Source: Syncephalastrum monosporum B8922 (taxonomy: Eukaryota > Mucoromycota > Mucoromycetes > Mucorales > Syncephalastraceae). From it: DNA of 64,000 nucleotides. A model generated the notes under the pieces. The model was not told the origin of the DNA. It ran no database searches and worked only from the letters and a program-made list of their open reading frames with translations. Where the stretch lies: NCBI GenBank assembly GCA_000697355.1, contig JNEN01001222.1, forward strand, positions 1 to 64,000, written 5' to 3'. Position 1 is the stretch's first letter, and each line of letters begins with the position of its first letter. The position numbers and the translations under genes were made by a program. Shown here piece after piece: positions 13,101 to 25,740 of the stretch.

Positions 13101-14400
13101 TGCGATGGGCACGGAGATGAGCAGCTCTACTGCGATATCGACCCTTATGAAAGCCTGTAGAGAATCCAAGATTTTGATGGATCATATATTCGAGGTACGC
13201 GCGACTGCATTTCAAGGAAGCCTTACTGAGCGTTTTTCATTTTTTTTTGTTAGTGCCCAGTATGGAAACGAAAGCTCGAGATCCTCTCCAAGCATCCCTG
13301 CGATGACCATATCCTCACGGAGGCCCTCCACGCATGCCTATATCCAACGCGAAGCTGGGCGGTCCATGAAGAGTACCGTAATTTACTCGGTTCGTTTCTC
13401 AGTCATTTGTTTTCTGCCTATGATTTTTGGGATATTCTACGAAACCACCGACATGAATATCCGGAAATGAATACATTGGTGCAGAATTTGGTCAGCCTCA
13501 GAGGTATGTGCACAGCGTATTAAAAAAAGAAATAAAAAATCCGCACATACTCACCCTCGACACAGATGGAGAGCGTTTGTTCCAAGTCATCATTTGTGCA
13601 AAGCTCTTGTCTTTGGAAACACGTGATAAGAACTATCAGTCATATTACGCTGCGGGTATCGTCAAAGTCATCCAGGTATGTCTATCGCCACAAAGTATGA
13701 AGCGAACTAAAAGAACGCACGGTAGTCTCTATTTCCTGAGAAACACTTGACAAAACTGAGCGACCACAATACACTGAAGAAATTACGCGCGGCTGCCAAA
13801 AGAGACGACGTACCCGAGAAGAGCCTCGTCGACGTCACATCTGCTCCCAGAGATCCCGTCGAGAACGAGGCGTCGGGCCCGTCCGACACTACCAATCCCT
13901 CCGCATCTCTCGTCGCTACGCTGGGCTATCCTTACCGATCCTCGTATATCAACACGAAACGGGCGGCGCTGATGCTCTCTCTGTGCCACCTACTTCCAGC
14001 CATGGGTGCATTGGACGACACGGACGCGCTTAAACACGTGCGCGTGTTGATCCTTCGACTCGCTGAATTGCTTGCCGATAACGCCGCACGGTCCCAGTTT
14101 GAACAGCTGATCACGACGCAGACCAAGAACGTCGTATCGAAATGGAGTGTCTATAAAGGCGAGAAACAGAGGGTGACGTTGGTGCCTCGCACGGATGACA
14201 CGGAGAAACAGCTTTTAAGACGCTACGTGGAGCACATGGAGGCGCTGGACCTGCATACCGTGCTTGCGCACGCCATGGATCTCTATACGCCCTACAGACC
14301 ACCCGAAACGGAGAACCGAGAAAAGATGAAAAAGGACCGCGCCTTGTACATTCCTGTGCAGGATAAAACAGAAAAAGCAAATAGGGTAGAGCACTCATAA
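10109..14400 (+). CDS. Uncharacterised 1174-aa protein, 15 exons
   Basis: I do not recognise this protein. Exons are 10109-10126, 10181-10236, 10299-10551, 10612-10765, 10811-11102, 11157-11513, 11567-11705, 11762-11856, 11913-12093, 12143-12391, 12451-12874, 12923-13194, 13254-13503, 13566-13675 and 13726-14400. Every phase closes and the total is 1175 codons. The first exon is only 18 nt. The product looks mostly alpha-helical and soluble: long leucine-rich amphipathic stretches such as LKPLVDLLQTAADELLK and RLFQVIICAKLLSLE, no signal peptide and no membrane segment. A basic PAKRRRIPI patch near residue 255 could be a nuclear signal. This would suit a HEAT/ARM-like scaffold or a Mediator/Integrator-scale subunit, but that is a guess. 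It is divergent from FIG4 and convergent with the subtilase, whose stop codon lies 50 bp away. Confidence 0.75.
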
Positions 14401-14450
14401 AAAAAAATAATATTGTAATATATGTCACATCGCGAGGCTACACATCTAGA

Positions 14451-17400
14451 TCATAGCACCTCGAATTCAGGTGAAGTCCACGTCTCCCAGTCATCCGCGA
14501 AAGCAGGATTGCCATAGATTTTCAGTGCCTGGAACCGGATACGGTAGGTGCCTGGACGGACACGTTGTACAATAACGCCCCCCGGGCGTTGGGGGCGGAT
14601 GTCAGGGCTGATGTGGTAGGGCTTGAAGCGGCCATGCCAGGTAATCAGATACTCATTGTTGTCCTCGCTATGGTCGTTTCGAGCAAGCCATGTGGATTCA
14701 CCTTGGGGTACATCGCCGATCGGCTCACTCGTGTTAGCCAAAAGAAGCTGAGAGCGCAGCTGGGAAGTCGGGCTTCCGAGGCGAAGATGGATCAATAGCG
14801 GGTTGCGACTGAGCACGTCGCGTATGACACCCGGCTTTCCTGCTTCGTTTGTTATACGTCCGCCGAGCTTGCTTGCTATGTAGAGCGAATCATCCTGAAG
14901 ACAGAAGAGTGGGTTGAGTAATCGCACCCATCGATGATCCCAACGCTTTTTTACCAAGGTATCAAAAATAGGCAGGTCCCTCTGTCTGTCCAAGGACCCA
15001 AAATAGGGTATATGTATCTCTTCCTTTCCAAAGTGCAGCTGAATGTATCCACCGTAGATGACGTGCTGGTCTTCCGGATTAGCTATCTTAGGTGGGGAAA
15101 ATCGCACTTGGACGCGGACGGTCTCATTGGGGTCGACCTCTATGACTTGGCTCTCAAAAGCGACAGTGGCGTTGGCGATCACGCGTCTTGGTTTAGCCGT
15201 AGGTACCACCGTATTTTCCAGATCATAGCCTGTAATCATAATAAAGGAAAAAGCAGGTTAGCTTATTTGCAATGCGACCTATGGAAATAATCTGTACTTT
15301 CCTGCTATACCTATGGCTGGCAAATGCGTGAGACGGTATTGCTTGCGTATTGTTCCCAAGTTCCTTATCTTGAGTGTGTGTGTGAGGCGAGGATACTCTG
15401 TGTCATTCAGAGTCATCTTGTAAGGAGACACTTGCGTGGTACCATGGATAGCTTGGTGTATCTGGTATCGTGCGGTCAGTTTGCGTAGATTTCAATCATT
15501 CTTTTTTACCTGCACAAGGCCAGAACCTTGCTTGATAGGTGATTCAATTCCTTCTTGATCTATCATGCTGAACGGGCGAGCATGGTTCAGTAGACCTGCA
15601 TAGATCATCTTTGGGTTTTTTGTCCCTTTTGCCTCCATGTACAATGCGACACAGCCTGCTAGATACGGCTATCATAAAGGCGTTCAGTCATTCATTGATT
15701 GTGCAACACATGAGTGTAAGGTTCTCGTATCCGTCATCAATAACTTACAGTTGCCATGCTTGTGCCGCTCATTGTCGTGTAGGAACCTGTAGATACACGT
15801 CAGACTTATAGCTCTATAAGAGTCATGTACACTCACCCATTTTCACTGGATAAGTGGAATATAAGAAGCCGCCCACCGCGTTTATGTCAGGCTTCAAATG
15901 CAGCTTTTGCAGAGAAACATAATGTTAGCGCTCTATATGAGATGGTTGCCATTCATGTTTACCTCTGGGTCGGGCCCCCACGTAGAAAACCTAATGCATG
16001 TCAGAATAAGCTTACACTCACCATTTCGAACTTACTCGGACGCTTTCCCGCCGGATGTCACCTCCATAGGTCCGCCGGTGAACTGTCCCACGACAGGTTC
16101 ATCGCCGTGGGCCAGCAGCGTCTCTATCACCTGGTATATACCAGGACCCACCATAGATCCGACTGGAATACCAACCGTGTCCGCTTGTTTCAGTCCCACT
16201 TCCACCCCGCTCAGCGGTTCGGCCGGGTCATAGATAACCATGCCAAGAGCGCCCGCCTCTTGCAAGCGTCGGGCTTTGGCGCTGAACGTACAACTACCGC
16301 GGCGAACAAGCACCACAGATCCCGTGACGTTTTGGCGTATGGGGGCGCATGCCGTGTCCCGAATAATCCGTCGCATTTGCAGTGCGTTGATAGCTGTCGT
16401 ATTCGAGTCTTCGGGAGCCATCGGCATCGTCTCGTTTTGCAAGAGGGTGAATCGTGTATCATTGTTGAACCGGTAGCCCGTGTCTTCGGACAGCATATAT
16501 TCTACAAAAGAAGCCGTCTCAGTGACTGCTGAGACAGGTGGGGATATGGATTTACCGAGAGACAGCTTAAAGTGATCACCTTGCGTGAGGTGTAGCATCC
16601 TGCCTGCTTTCAAGGTGTTGTCGACAGAGCCGACAGAAATAACGTGAGCACCCGCTGAAGGCGAGGGTGTTCTTGCGATGCCTACGATTTTTTTTTCAGA
16701 GAAACATTCGCATGGCAAGCTCTTGCTTCCATGAACACTGTACCATCTCTTCCTTCATTGCCCTGGGCGACAGCGACAACTATCCCTTGGTCTACCAAAT
16801 GCGACAATGTCACACTGAGGGCATCCTAAAGGTACAAAAGGTAAAAATAGAATCGCTGAATACGTTGCGACACTCACTTCTTGCCACGCACTGACACCAC
16901 CGCCAAGAGAGAGGTTGATAACATCGACACCTGCTTGCGCTGCTCGTTCCCTATTTCCAAGTTCATATATAGAATCATGTATGAGATGAGGTCATATTCA
17001 TCATATTGTTCGTCCTTACGCTGCCTCGATGATGATATCGTCATCGGTGTCACCTTCACAGCCGAAAATCCTGACAAAGATTTACATGTGAGTGACCAGA
17101 AAATGCAAATGAGCTTAATTTTGCGCTTTACCGCCAAACGCCTAATCGTATTCCGGGTGCTACACCCTCGACACCCTTTGATACAACGAGTCAATGAGTT
17201 CAAAGCTGCTTGGCCTCTCAGTATAAAATGATATACAAACCGAGGAGTTCACATTTTGGCCGGCCAATATCCCTGATACATGGGTTCCGTGTCCGTCACA
17301 GGTGTCCCTGGAATGAATGGTCAGATACAACTCGGCATACGACTTATGCGAAGCATTCATACATCGGATCATCATCTGGGGTGGGCTCATCACCCTCACT

Positions 17401-18294
17401 CCCTGATACAATAAAGTAGTTATGAGAGGATCGAAACAACTAGCATGGGGTACAATGCAGTGCTTGCAGTACACCCTACCTCCATATGTATCACCGACAA
17501 GATCATATCCATAAGCAATTAGACACCCCTCCTAAACACACCCAGTATGAGCGATCGCTAAATGTGTTTGATCCACCACGTACACCAAGACAACCCCCTA
17601 GATCTGGATGTGTATAATCGACGCCTGTGTCAAGGATGCCCACCTTGACACCTCGGCCCGTGTAATTTAGGCTATGCACCTTATCGACGCCTGTCAATGC
17701 ATGCGCGTTTGCCAAATTGGTCACGCCGACGCCATCGGCCGAATCGGGATGGTGCATGCCAGCGACGGTCTCATTTTGCTGTTCGGTGTGGCGACGGCGG
17801 CGATCGTCGTGGTGGCGTATGGCGTTCGGTCGCTTGTATTTCTTTCCAGGCCAGTACGATTTGATATGCGGGGAGCGTTGGAGTGCTTTCGCCAGAAACA
17901 TGGACGGGCGAATGGTGTTTGGGTCTGTGGGGTCGACAGGGGAAATGGCTTGTGGCGCGTTCAGTTGAATAGACATGCCGTTCAGGACGTGGTGAAAGCG
18001 GTAGCGCACGGTGTAGCTTATGTTTTGTCTGGTCAAGTAGTCCAGGAAGCTATCTTGCTCCTGCTGTGCCACCTTTTCCTGATCCGCACCGGGCTTGCTA
18101 AGAAATTGGACCGTAAAGCGCTGCCCAGGCCTGAAGCCGAGGTCGGCAGGTGTCTGTGTCGTATTCAGGTCGAGTGCGTCTCCGTCGATGATTTCGTCCT
18201 CTACGGCCTGTATACGTGGAGCGATCAAAAGCAGCAGATAGAGCACACTGCCTAGAAAGCACAAGTCATACACATATTTTCCGCCTCTCAGCAT
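14451..18294 (-). CDS. Secreted subtilisin-like serine protease (S8) with PA domain (977 aa)
   Basis: Exons (minus): 18294-17584, 17531-17480, 17402-17363, 17307-17241, about 17175-17132, 17070-17020, 16950-16878, 16825-16744, 16681-16556, 16501-16036, 15990-15963, 15903-15837, 15786-15749, 15668-15510, 15461-15311 and 15229-14451. They total 978 codons. The N-terminus has a hydrophobic signal segment (LGSVLYLLLLIAPRIQA), then an I9-type propeptide and a very basic RRRRH region that may be processed. The catalytic triad is Asp222 (VGILDTGVDYTHPDLGG), His274 (DGHGTHVSGI) and Ser612 (MSGTSMATPYLAG). A PA insert (VLVRRGSCTFSAKA) precedes the Ser motif, and a C-terminal beta-rich Fn3-like/DUF1034 region follows. 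This layout matches fungal minor extracellular or C5a-peptidase-like subtilases that degrade external protein. The acceptor of exon 5 (17175 or 17166) is ambiguous. Confidence 0.9.
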
Positions 18295-18954
18295 GTCCCT
18301 GAATGATACAGAATGCCGTGAATTCGAAAGAGATGTTCAGAAATCGGTTTCAGCCCATGTCCGGTATGTGGGACATAGTTAGAATTCCAATAAGGTGCTA
18401 CAGCCACACCTACGACCGTGCGTAGCACAGTTTGATTTACCACTGAGCCTACTGACGTAAATCGTTCGTGCTGTACCTTGCATAGTGTTGAATTCTATTG
18501 GCGGAGAGACAGTTTCTGACTGAGCTAAGCTCCTGCTGATAGCATGTCGCAATGTTACAAAAACATCTCTTTGGTTTTTGAGCCTTTCATTTTTTGATGT
18601 AAGTACATGCGACGACATCCTGGTCGTTCTTCCATTGTAGGTTCAATGAAAAAAAAGGACGCGCCCATTCTGCAGGCATTGTCTATGCTGCGAGTGGAAC
18701 AGAAGCTTTTATTAGAGTTCGCGCGTTTTAAGAGCAGATCGTCTTAAAGTTTCCACGGAGTTTAAGGCTCGAATGTCTACACAGTGGGGAATGGCAGCTT
18801 GACTGTAGCAAAAACGGAAAGAGAAGCGGCATAGCAAAAACCGGTTTTGTTAAACGGGCGCGACGGCTCTTGCTGCGGCGAGCGGGGCTTCAATCCACAA
18901 AAACTATAAAAGAGTGCTTTTCAGCGGTGGTTTTTTTGTCTCTTCAACCGACAT
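18295..18954. other. Intergenic: upstream of the subtilase and of U6
   Basis: No gene is supported here. It must hold the subtilase promoter (minus strand) and the external U6 promoter (plus strand). The only recognisable element is the TATA-like box listed separately. Confidence 0.5.
18905..18912 (+). promoter_or_regulatory. TATA-like box (TATAAAAG) upstream of U6
   Basis: TATAAAAG starts 50 bp before the homology-defined 5' end of U6. RNA polymerase III U6 promoters use a TATA box, usually about 25-30 bp upstream, so the spacing is long. Either the true start lies a little upstream or another element is used. Confidence 0.45.
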
Positions 18955-18980
18955 GATCTTCGGATCCTCTGTCACCTACA

Positions 18981-19011
<31 letters not shown>

Positions 19012-19068
19012 GGCCCCTGCACAAGGATGACACTAATACTTCTGAGTTGGATCGCACTTCGGTGCACC
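18955..19068 (+). ncRNA. U6: U6 spliceosomal snRNA
   Basis: The catalytic snRNA of the major spliceosome. The conserved core is intact and without introns: ACAGAGA at 18995-19001 (pairs with 5' splice sites), the AGC triad at 19007-19009, and the internal stem-loop region around GGCCCCTGCACAAGGATGAC. The 5' end begins GATC-TTCG-GATC, a perfect hairpin like the 5' stem-loop of fission yeast U6. Just before the terminator a second GCAC-TTCG-GTGC hairpin is present. The 5' boundary is set by homology and the 3' boundary by the T-run. Confidence 0.93.
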
Positions 19069-19076
19069 TTTTTTTT
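19069..19076 (+). terminator. RNA polymerase III T8 terminator of U6
   Basis: Eight consecutive T residues directly follow the 3' hairpin of U6, as expected for Pol III termination. Confidence 0.85.
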
Positions 19077-19847
19077 ATCTAAAAAGTATAAATGATAAAT
19101 ACCAGAAAAGCTGCAAAACGGCTGTTCAACAAAAGAACTCTGTAGCAGAAAGTAAATGGAGGGAGGGCTCAAAGGATCTTAGTCTATGCACATTGTGCTT
19201 TGTGGCTGTCTGTGTAATAAAGAGGGTTGAATTCAACGATCAGGTCTGGCATCGGAGGAAGGATTTTTGCCTTGGTGTGGCGGAAGCAGCGGCAGCGTGT
19301 CAGCCTTGATCATGCAGGTTTGAGGGCTGTAAACTGACTGATCCAAACCGTCAATGACGGCTGGTGTCTGCTGCCCCAGGGGGTGATTTATGGTTTCACT
19401 GATTCCTGTGGACAGCCTTGGCTTCAAGCATTGACTACCAGCTCCTTGCCGATGCCGAGGGTGAGTGCCAGCCGCCAGTCACGCGTGCAGTCGCAGTGTG
19501 CCTATACGACTGTATTGCATATCTATTCGACGTGGTGACTCGTTTCCAGCATTCAAGGCTCGGCATAGAAGTACTTTCGCCTACGTGCTGCATAACATGA
19601 TATGCATTGTGGGCTCAACCATTCCAACAAGTACCCAAGTACAGTATCAGTCAAGACAAGTATCAGTGAGGCCCATCATCCTGCCGTGTTATGACGAAAT
19701 GAATCCAAAGACCAGCATGGGTGTGCGCGAGTGGGTGTATATAATTTCATTCTGAGACAAAAAGCATGCTTTTTTGGGGGGGTGGCAAAAGAGGAACAAG
19801 AGAGAGACAGAGAAACTAAAAAAGGACTATACAATCGGTTCTCTCAT
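19077..19847. other. Intergenic between U6 and adenylate kinase
   Basis: A 64-codon frame on the minus strand (19427-19233) and a short plus-strand frame ending at a GTGAGT donor-like site (about 19418-19462) are open. Neither has an ATG or recognisable motifs. I assign no gene. The end nearest 19848 is the 3' flank of the adenylate kinase gene. Confidence 0.4.
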
Positions 19848-21874
<2,027 letters not shown>

Positions 21875-24121
21875 ATGCCTGGAATCGACATGCACAACCT
21901 GCCCGAACGCGAGGAGGATATCGACTTTAGCGACATTTACGAGCGCCACCAGCTGGATATGGAGGATGACATTGACAACATTGTCGTCGTCGATGGCGCT
22001 CCTATCGTCGATGAGGCCAAGGAGGAAAAGCTCTTGAGCGTCCTCAAGAAATTGTTCACCAAGAATGCGGGTGAGATCAAGGAGGGCGGCATCTGGATGC
22101 CCATGGCCCCCAACGAGAAGGGCAAGACCGAAAGCAAAGGGTAAAGCGTTGGAATCGTTTGTCTGATGCGCGACCGTAAAAAAAATAACACAAAGGCGCC
22201 GGTTTCTAGATACCTGTTTATCGAATTCGAGACGCGCGAGGGCGCTGCTGCGGCTGTCAAGCAGCTCGACGACCACAAGATGAGCAAAACCCACCAGCTG
22301 TCGGTGAACCGCTTCGGCGACGTCGAAAAGTACTCCAACATGAACGACACGTACGTCGAGCCCGAGCAGGAGGAGTACAAACCGCGCGAGCACCTGAAGA
22401 GCTGGCTGATGGACCCCCAGGCCCGCGATCAGTTTGTCATGTATGCCGGCGAGGATGTTGGCATCCACTGGAACCGCAAGCAGGAGAAGCCCGAGCTTGT
22501 GCACAAGCGACACAACTGGACCGAGACGTACGTGCAGTGGTCACCGCTCGGTAGCTACCTCGCCACCTTCCACGCCCAGGGCATCGCCCTGTGGGGTGGC
22601 CCGTCCTGGAACAAGATCGTGCGCTTCGTCCATCCCAATGTGCGTCTCATTGACTTCTCGCCCAACGAGCGCTACCTCGTCACGTGCTCCATCGAGCCCA
22701 TCAACCTTTCGCGCCTGCCCGAGGGCCAGCATCCCTTCTCCGAATACGACGACGGCAACAACATCATGATCTGGGACATCAAGACCGGCAACCTGCTTCG
22801 TTCGTTCCCCATGGTCCAGGTCGCCGACGGCCAGCAAAAGACTATCTCGTGGCCCATGTTCAAATGGTCCCCGACCGACAAGTACTTTGCCCGTGTCGTG
22901 CCCGGCCAGCAGCTGTCGGTGTACGAGGCCCCCTCGATGGGCCTGGTCGGCAAGAAGAGCATCAAGATCGAGGGTATCGTCGACTTTGAATGGTCGCCCC
23001 AGAAGCCCGACGCGTCCACCGGTCTGAAGGAGGACCTGCTCGCCTACTGGACCCCCGAGATCAACAACCAGCCTGCGCGTGTGACCATGATGTCGATGCC
23101 CAGCAAGGAGATCGTGCGTACCAAGAACCTGTTCAACGTCAACGGCTGTAAGCTGTTCTGGCAATCCGAGGGCAAGTACCTCGCCGTCAAGGTCGACCGC
23201 CACACCAAGACCAAGAAGTCGACGTTCACCAACATTGAGATCTTCCGCGTCACCGAGAAGGCGATCCCGGTCGAGACCATCGAGATCAAGGACCCCATGC
23301 TCTGCTTTGCGTGGGAGCCCCATGGCGAGCGCTTCGCGACCATCACGACCAACGACCCCGCCCACGGCGCGGCCAACGTGCAGGGCCAGGGCCCGACCAC
23401 GCTCAAGACGATCATCCAGTTCTACTACCTCGACCGAAGCAAGGCCCTGGAGGGCTTCCGTCCGCTCAAGAAGATCGACAAAAAGACGGCCAACTACCTG
23501 TTCTGGTCGCCGCAGGGCCGCCACGTCGTGCTCGCGACGTTGCGCTCGTCGAGCGTGTGCGACATTGAGTTCTGGGACCTCGACTTTGACGCCAAGGACA
23601 TTGGTAAGGAGCTCGGCGCGAGCGTGGTTCAGCTCAGCTCGCAGGAGCATTACGGCGTGACCGACATCGAGTGGGACCCGACCGGCCGCTACGTCGTCAG
23701 CGCGTCCAGCGTCTGGCGCCAGACCGTGGACCACGGTTTCTGCCTCTGGGACTTTAAGGGCCAGCAGCTCCTGAAGGAGAACATTGACGCGTTCAAGCAG
23801 CTCTTGTGGCGCCCGCGACCCAAGAGCCTTCTCTCGGAGGAGGAGAAGAAGAAGATCCGCAAGAACCTGAAGCAGTACTCCAAGCAGTTCGATCAGGAGG
23901 ATCTCGCGGCCGGCGACGCCAACACGGCCCGTCTCATTGCGGCCCGCCGCAAGGCTCTCGAGGAGTGGTACGCCTGGAAGAAGGAGGCCGAGAAGCAGAT
24001 GCTGGCCGAGCGCAAGGCGGCTGGCAAGGAGCTGACGGCGTCGGCGGACGAGGGCAAGTCCGAGACGATCGAGGAGTGGGTTGAGGAGGTCATTGACGAG
24101 ACGGAGGAGCTGGTTGATTAA
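21875..24121 (+). CDS. PRT1: Translation initiation factor eIF3 subunit b (725 aa)
   Basis: Core scaffold of eIF3, which recruits the 43S complex to mRNA. Exons are 21875-22140 and 22210-24121; the intron splits a glycine codon inside the RNA-recognition motif. An acidic N-terminus (DMEDDIDNIVVVDGAP) leads into the RRM (RYLFIEFETREGAAAAVKQL). A WD40-like beta-propeller follows, with repeated units such as TYVQWSPLGSYLATFHAQG and VTDIEWDPTGRYVVSASS. The charged C-terminus (EEWVEEVIDETEELVD) binds other subunits. Length is close to yeast Prt1 (763 aa). Codon use is strongly G/C-ending, unlike most neighbours, consistent with high expression. Confidence 0.96.
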
Positions 24122-24388
24122 ATGCTTAACTCAAAAGCATCCTGCATTACACACCGTAAATACATATCTCTCAAAACGTGTCTATTACAACATCTCCATG
24201 CACTCTTTGTCGCGTCGTAGACTATAATGCGGAACAGTACATGTATAGTGTGGGCGGTTGTCTGGGGCTGCAACGGTGGGGTTTTACGATCTGGGTAATT
24301 TTTGACAGGCCGTGCGCTCTGGCATATGTAATTTTTGTTTTCTTTCCTGCAGTGCCAAAAATAATAATATACCAACACCACCACCATC

Positions 24389-25554
24389 ATGCCGACCCCA
24401 GCTTATACGATGCGCCATCCGCCCCTGCCACCTGCGCTTGTTATGCAACGCGAGCGATTAAAAAAGGGCACCGATCACGATCTGCGCATGAAGCAAATCA
24501 CGCGTATGCAACGATCGATCCGGTCAAGACGGCTCTTTTGGGTCGATGCGCAGGTCCTGGATCGCCTCGTGATCAAAAACTCGAACGCACACCGTCAGTC
24601 GAAGCGATTCCGCAAAGTTGAAATGGTATAGACCACTTTTATTGGTATCTTAGCAAGGCTGACAGGACTGTACAAGTCACGGAGGTTGATCCAGCGGTTG
24701 CAAGAGGTCGATATTGGCGTCGTGGTATCGTCCATGTACGCCATGTTTTGGGACACCAACACGCAAGTATCCTTTACGAGTGCATAGAAGGACAAAGGAC
24801 GTGCTACTTATCCTTGGATAGGCTGACCAAGTGTGAAGGGCCGTGGAACTATATTCCCTCACGCGAAGTGCTTGAGTATGTCATGCACCGCCTCACCTCG
24901 GCTGCCTTGATCCTTGACAAGCTGCGCTATACTCTCCAGGCCGTCTTTGCGTAAGGCACACACTCACACACAGAGGCCCATCTGGCTCTCGCTCATGTCA
25001 CTCCCCTCCATACAATATACATACAGAAACCATGCCGAGACGGTCAGCCTGGGTCATTACCTAGGTCACATGGTCGTCTTTATGGCCGTGTCGAGTCGTC
25101 TCTACGAGCACGCAAGCACATGGTTAATCGAGATTGAGCGCCTCTTTGACACGCTGCAGCCCTGGCACACGGCATTCCCGTCTGCATTCAAAAAGGAGGC
25201 GGACCGCCAGCAGTGGGAAGGCAGCCACGTCGACCAGAGCTGTCCGTCCGATCTGCTGCGTCGGGCGCGCACCGACAGTCTCCTGTCCTGGGCCGGCGTA
25301 TCCAGGTACGACTTGACTTGGGGGGTTGGGAGCATACGTTGTTCACGTGCGCTCATGCGTGTGTGTGTGTGTGTGTTTTTCGTCCATTTAGCTTGCCGGG
25401 CATTCTAGAATCCACCCCGCAAAACATATCCAAGTCAACCGAGACACGTACGGATAGCAAAAACGAGGAGCGAAAGGAGCGTCAGGCCATGCCGAGCGTA
25501 CCCGGTCTCGATATGGACGACGACACGGATCTGCTGGATCTGGGAGGCAAGTAA
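24389..25554 (+). CDS. NEPRO/Rmp1-like nucleolar protein (DUF4477-type), 295 aa
   Basis: Exons are 24389-24625, 24677-24766, 24832-24950, 25027-25305 and 25392-25554, 296 codons in total. The N-terminal part (RRLFWVDAQVLDRLVIKNSN, then AHRQSKRFRKVE and RRLIQRLQEVDIG) follows the helix pattern of the NEPRO/RNase MRP Rmp1 family, whose members bind RNase MRP/P RNA in the nucleolus. The helical middle and the acidic DMDDDTDLLDLGGK tail are less diagnostic. The assignment is by pattern recognition and is moderate. The donor of intron 2 (24767) reads GTATCCTTT, the exact U12-type 5' splice site. Intron 4 contains a GT repeat. Confidence 0.6.
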
Positions 25555-25618
25555 AAATCATGAAAGGAAGAAGAAAGACAGCACAATGACACACTCCTTT
25601 TTAACTCTTTTATATTTT

Positions 25619-25636
25619 ATATATATATATATATAT
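25619..25636. repeat. (TA)n tract between convergent genes
   Basis: A TA dinucleotide run lies in the 186-bp gap between the stop codons of the NEPRO-like gene (+) and the RasGEF gene (-). AT-rich runs here may serve 3'-end formation of both. Confidence 0.6.
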
Positions 25637-25740
25637 TTAGCTGTGGTAGCGAGGACGTGATACAGTACTGGTGGGTTGGAAGAGATGGTTGCTATGTACA
25701 TAAAGTGAGATCCAATGAACAGACGCTATAGGGGGGCAAC

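Noticed and set aside
10109..14400. Assignment of the 1174-aa protein as NELF-B/COBRA1
   Set aside because: Only a short chance resemblance near the N-terminus was seen, and the protein is about twice the NELF-B length.
19220..19240. Possible downstream B box for U6 (GGTTGAATTCAA)
   Set aside because: It matches the GGTTCGANNCC consensus poorly; the central CG is absent.
22541..23734. A 397-codon open frame on the minus strand opposite eIF3b
   Set aside because: It is a shadow of a strongly codon-biased, GC-rich gene; the plus strand encodes unmistakable eIF3b.
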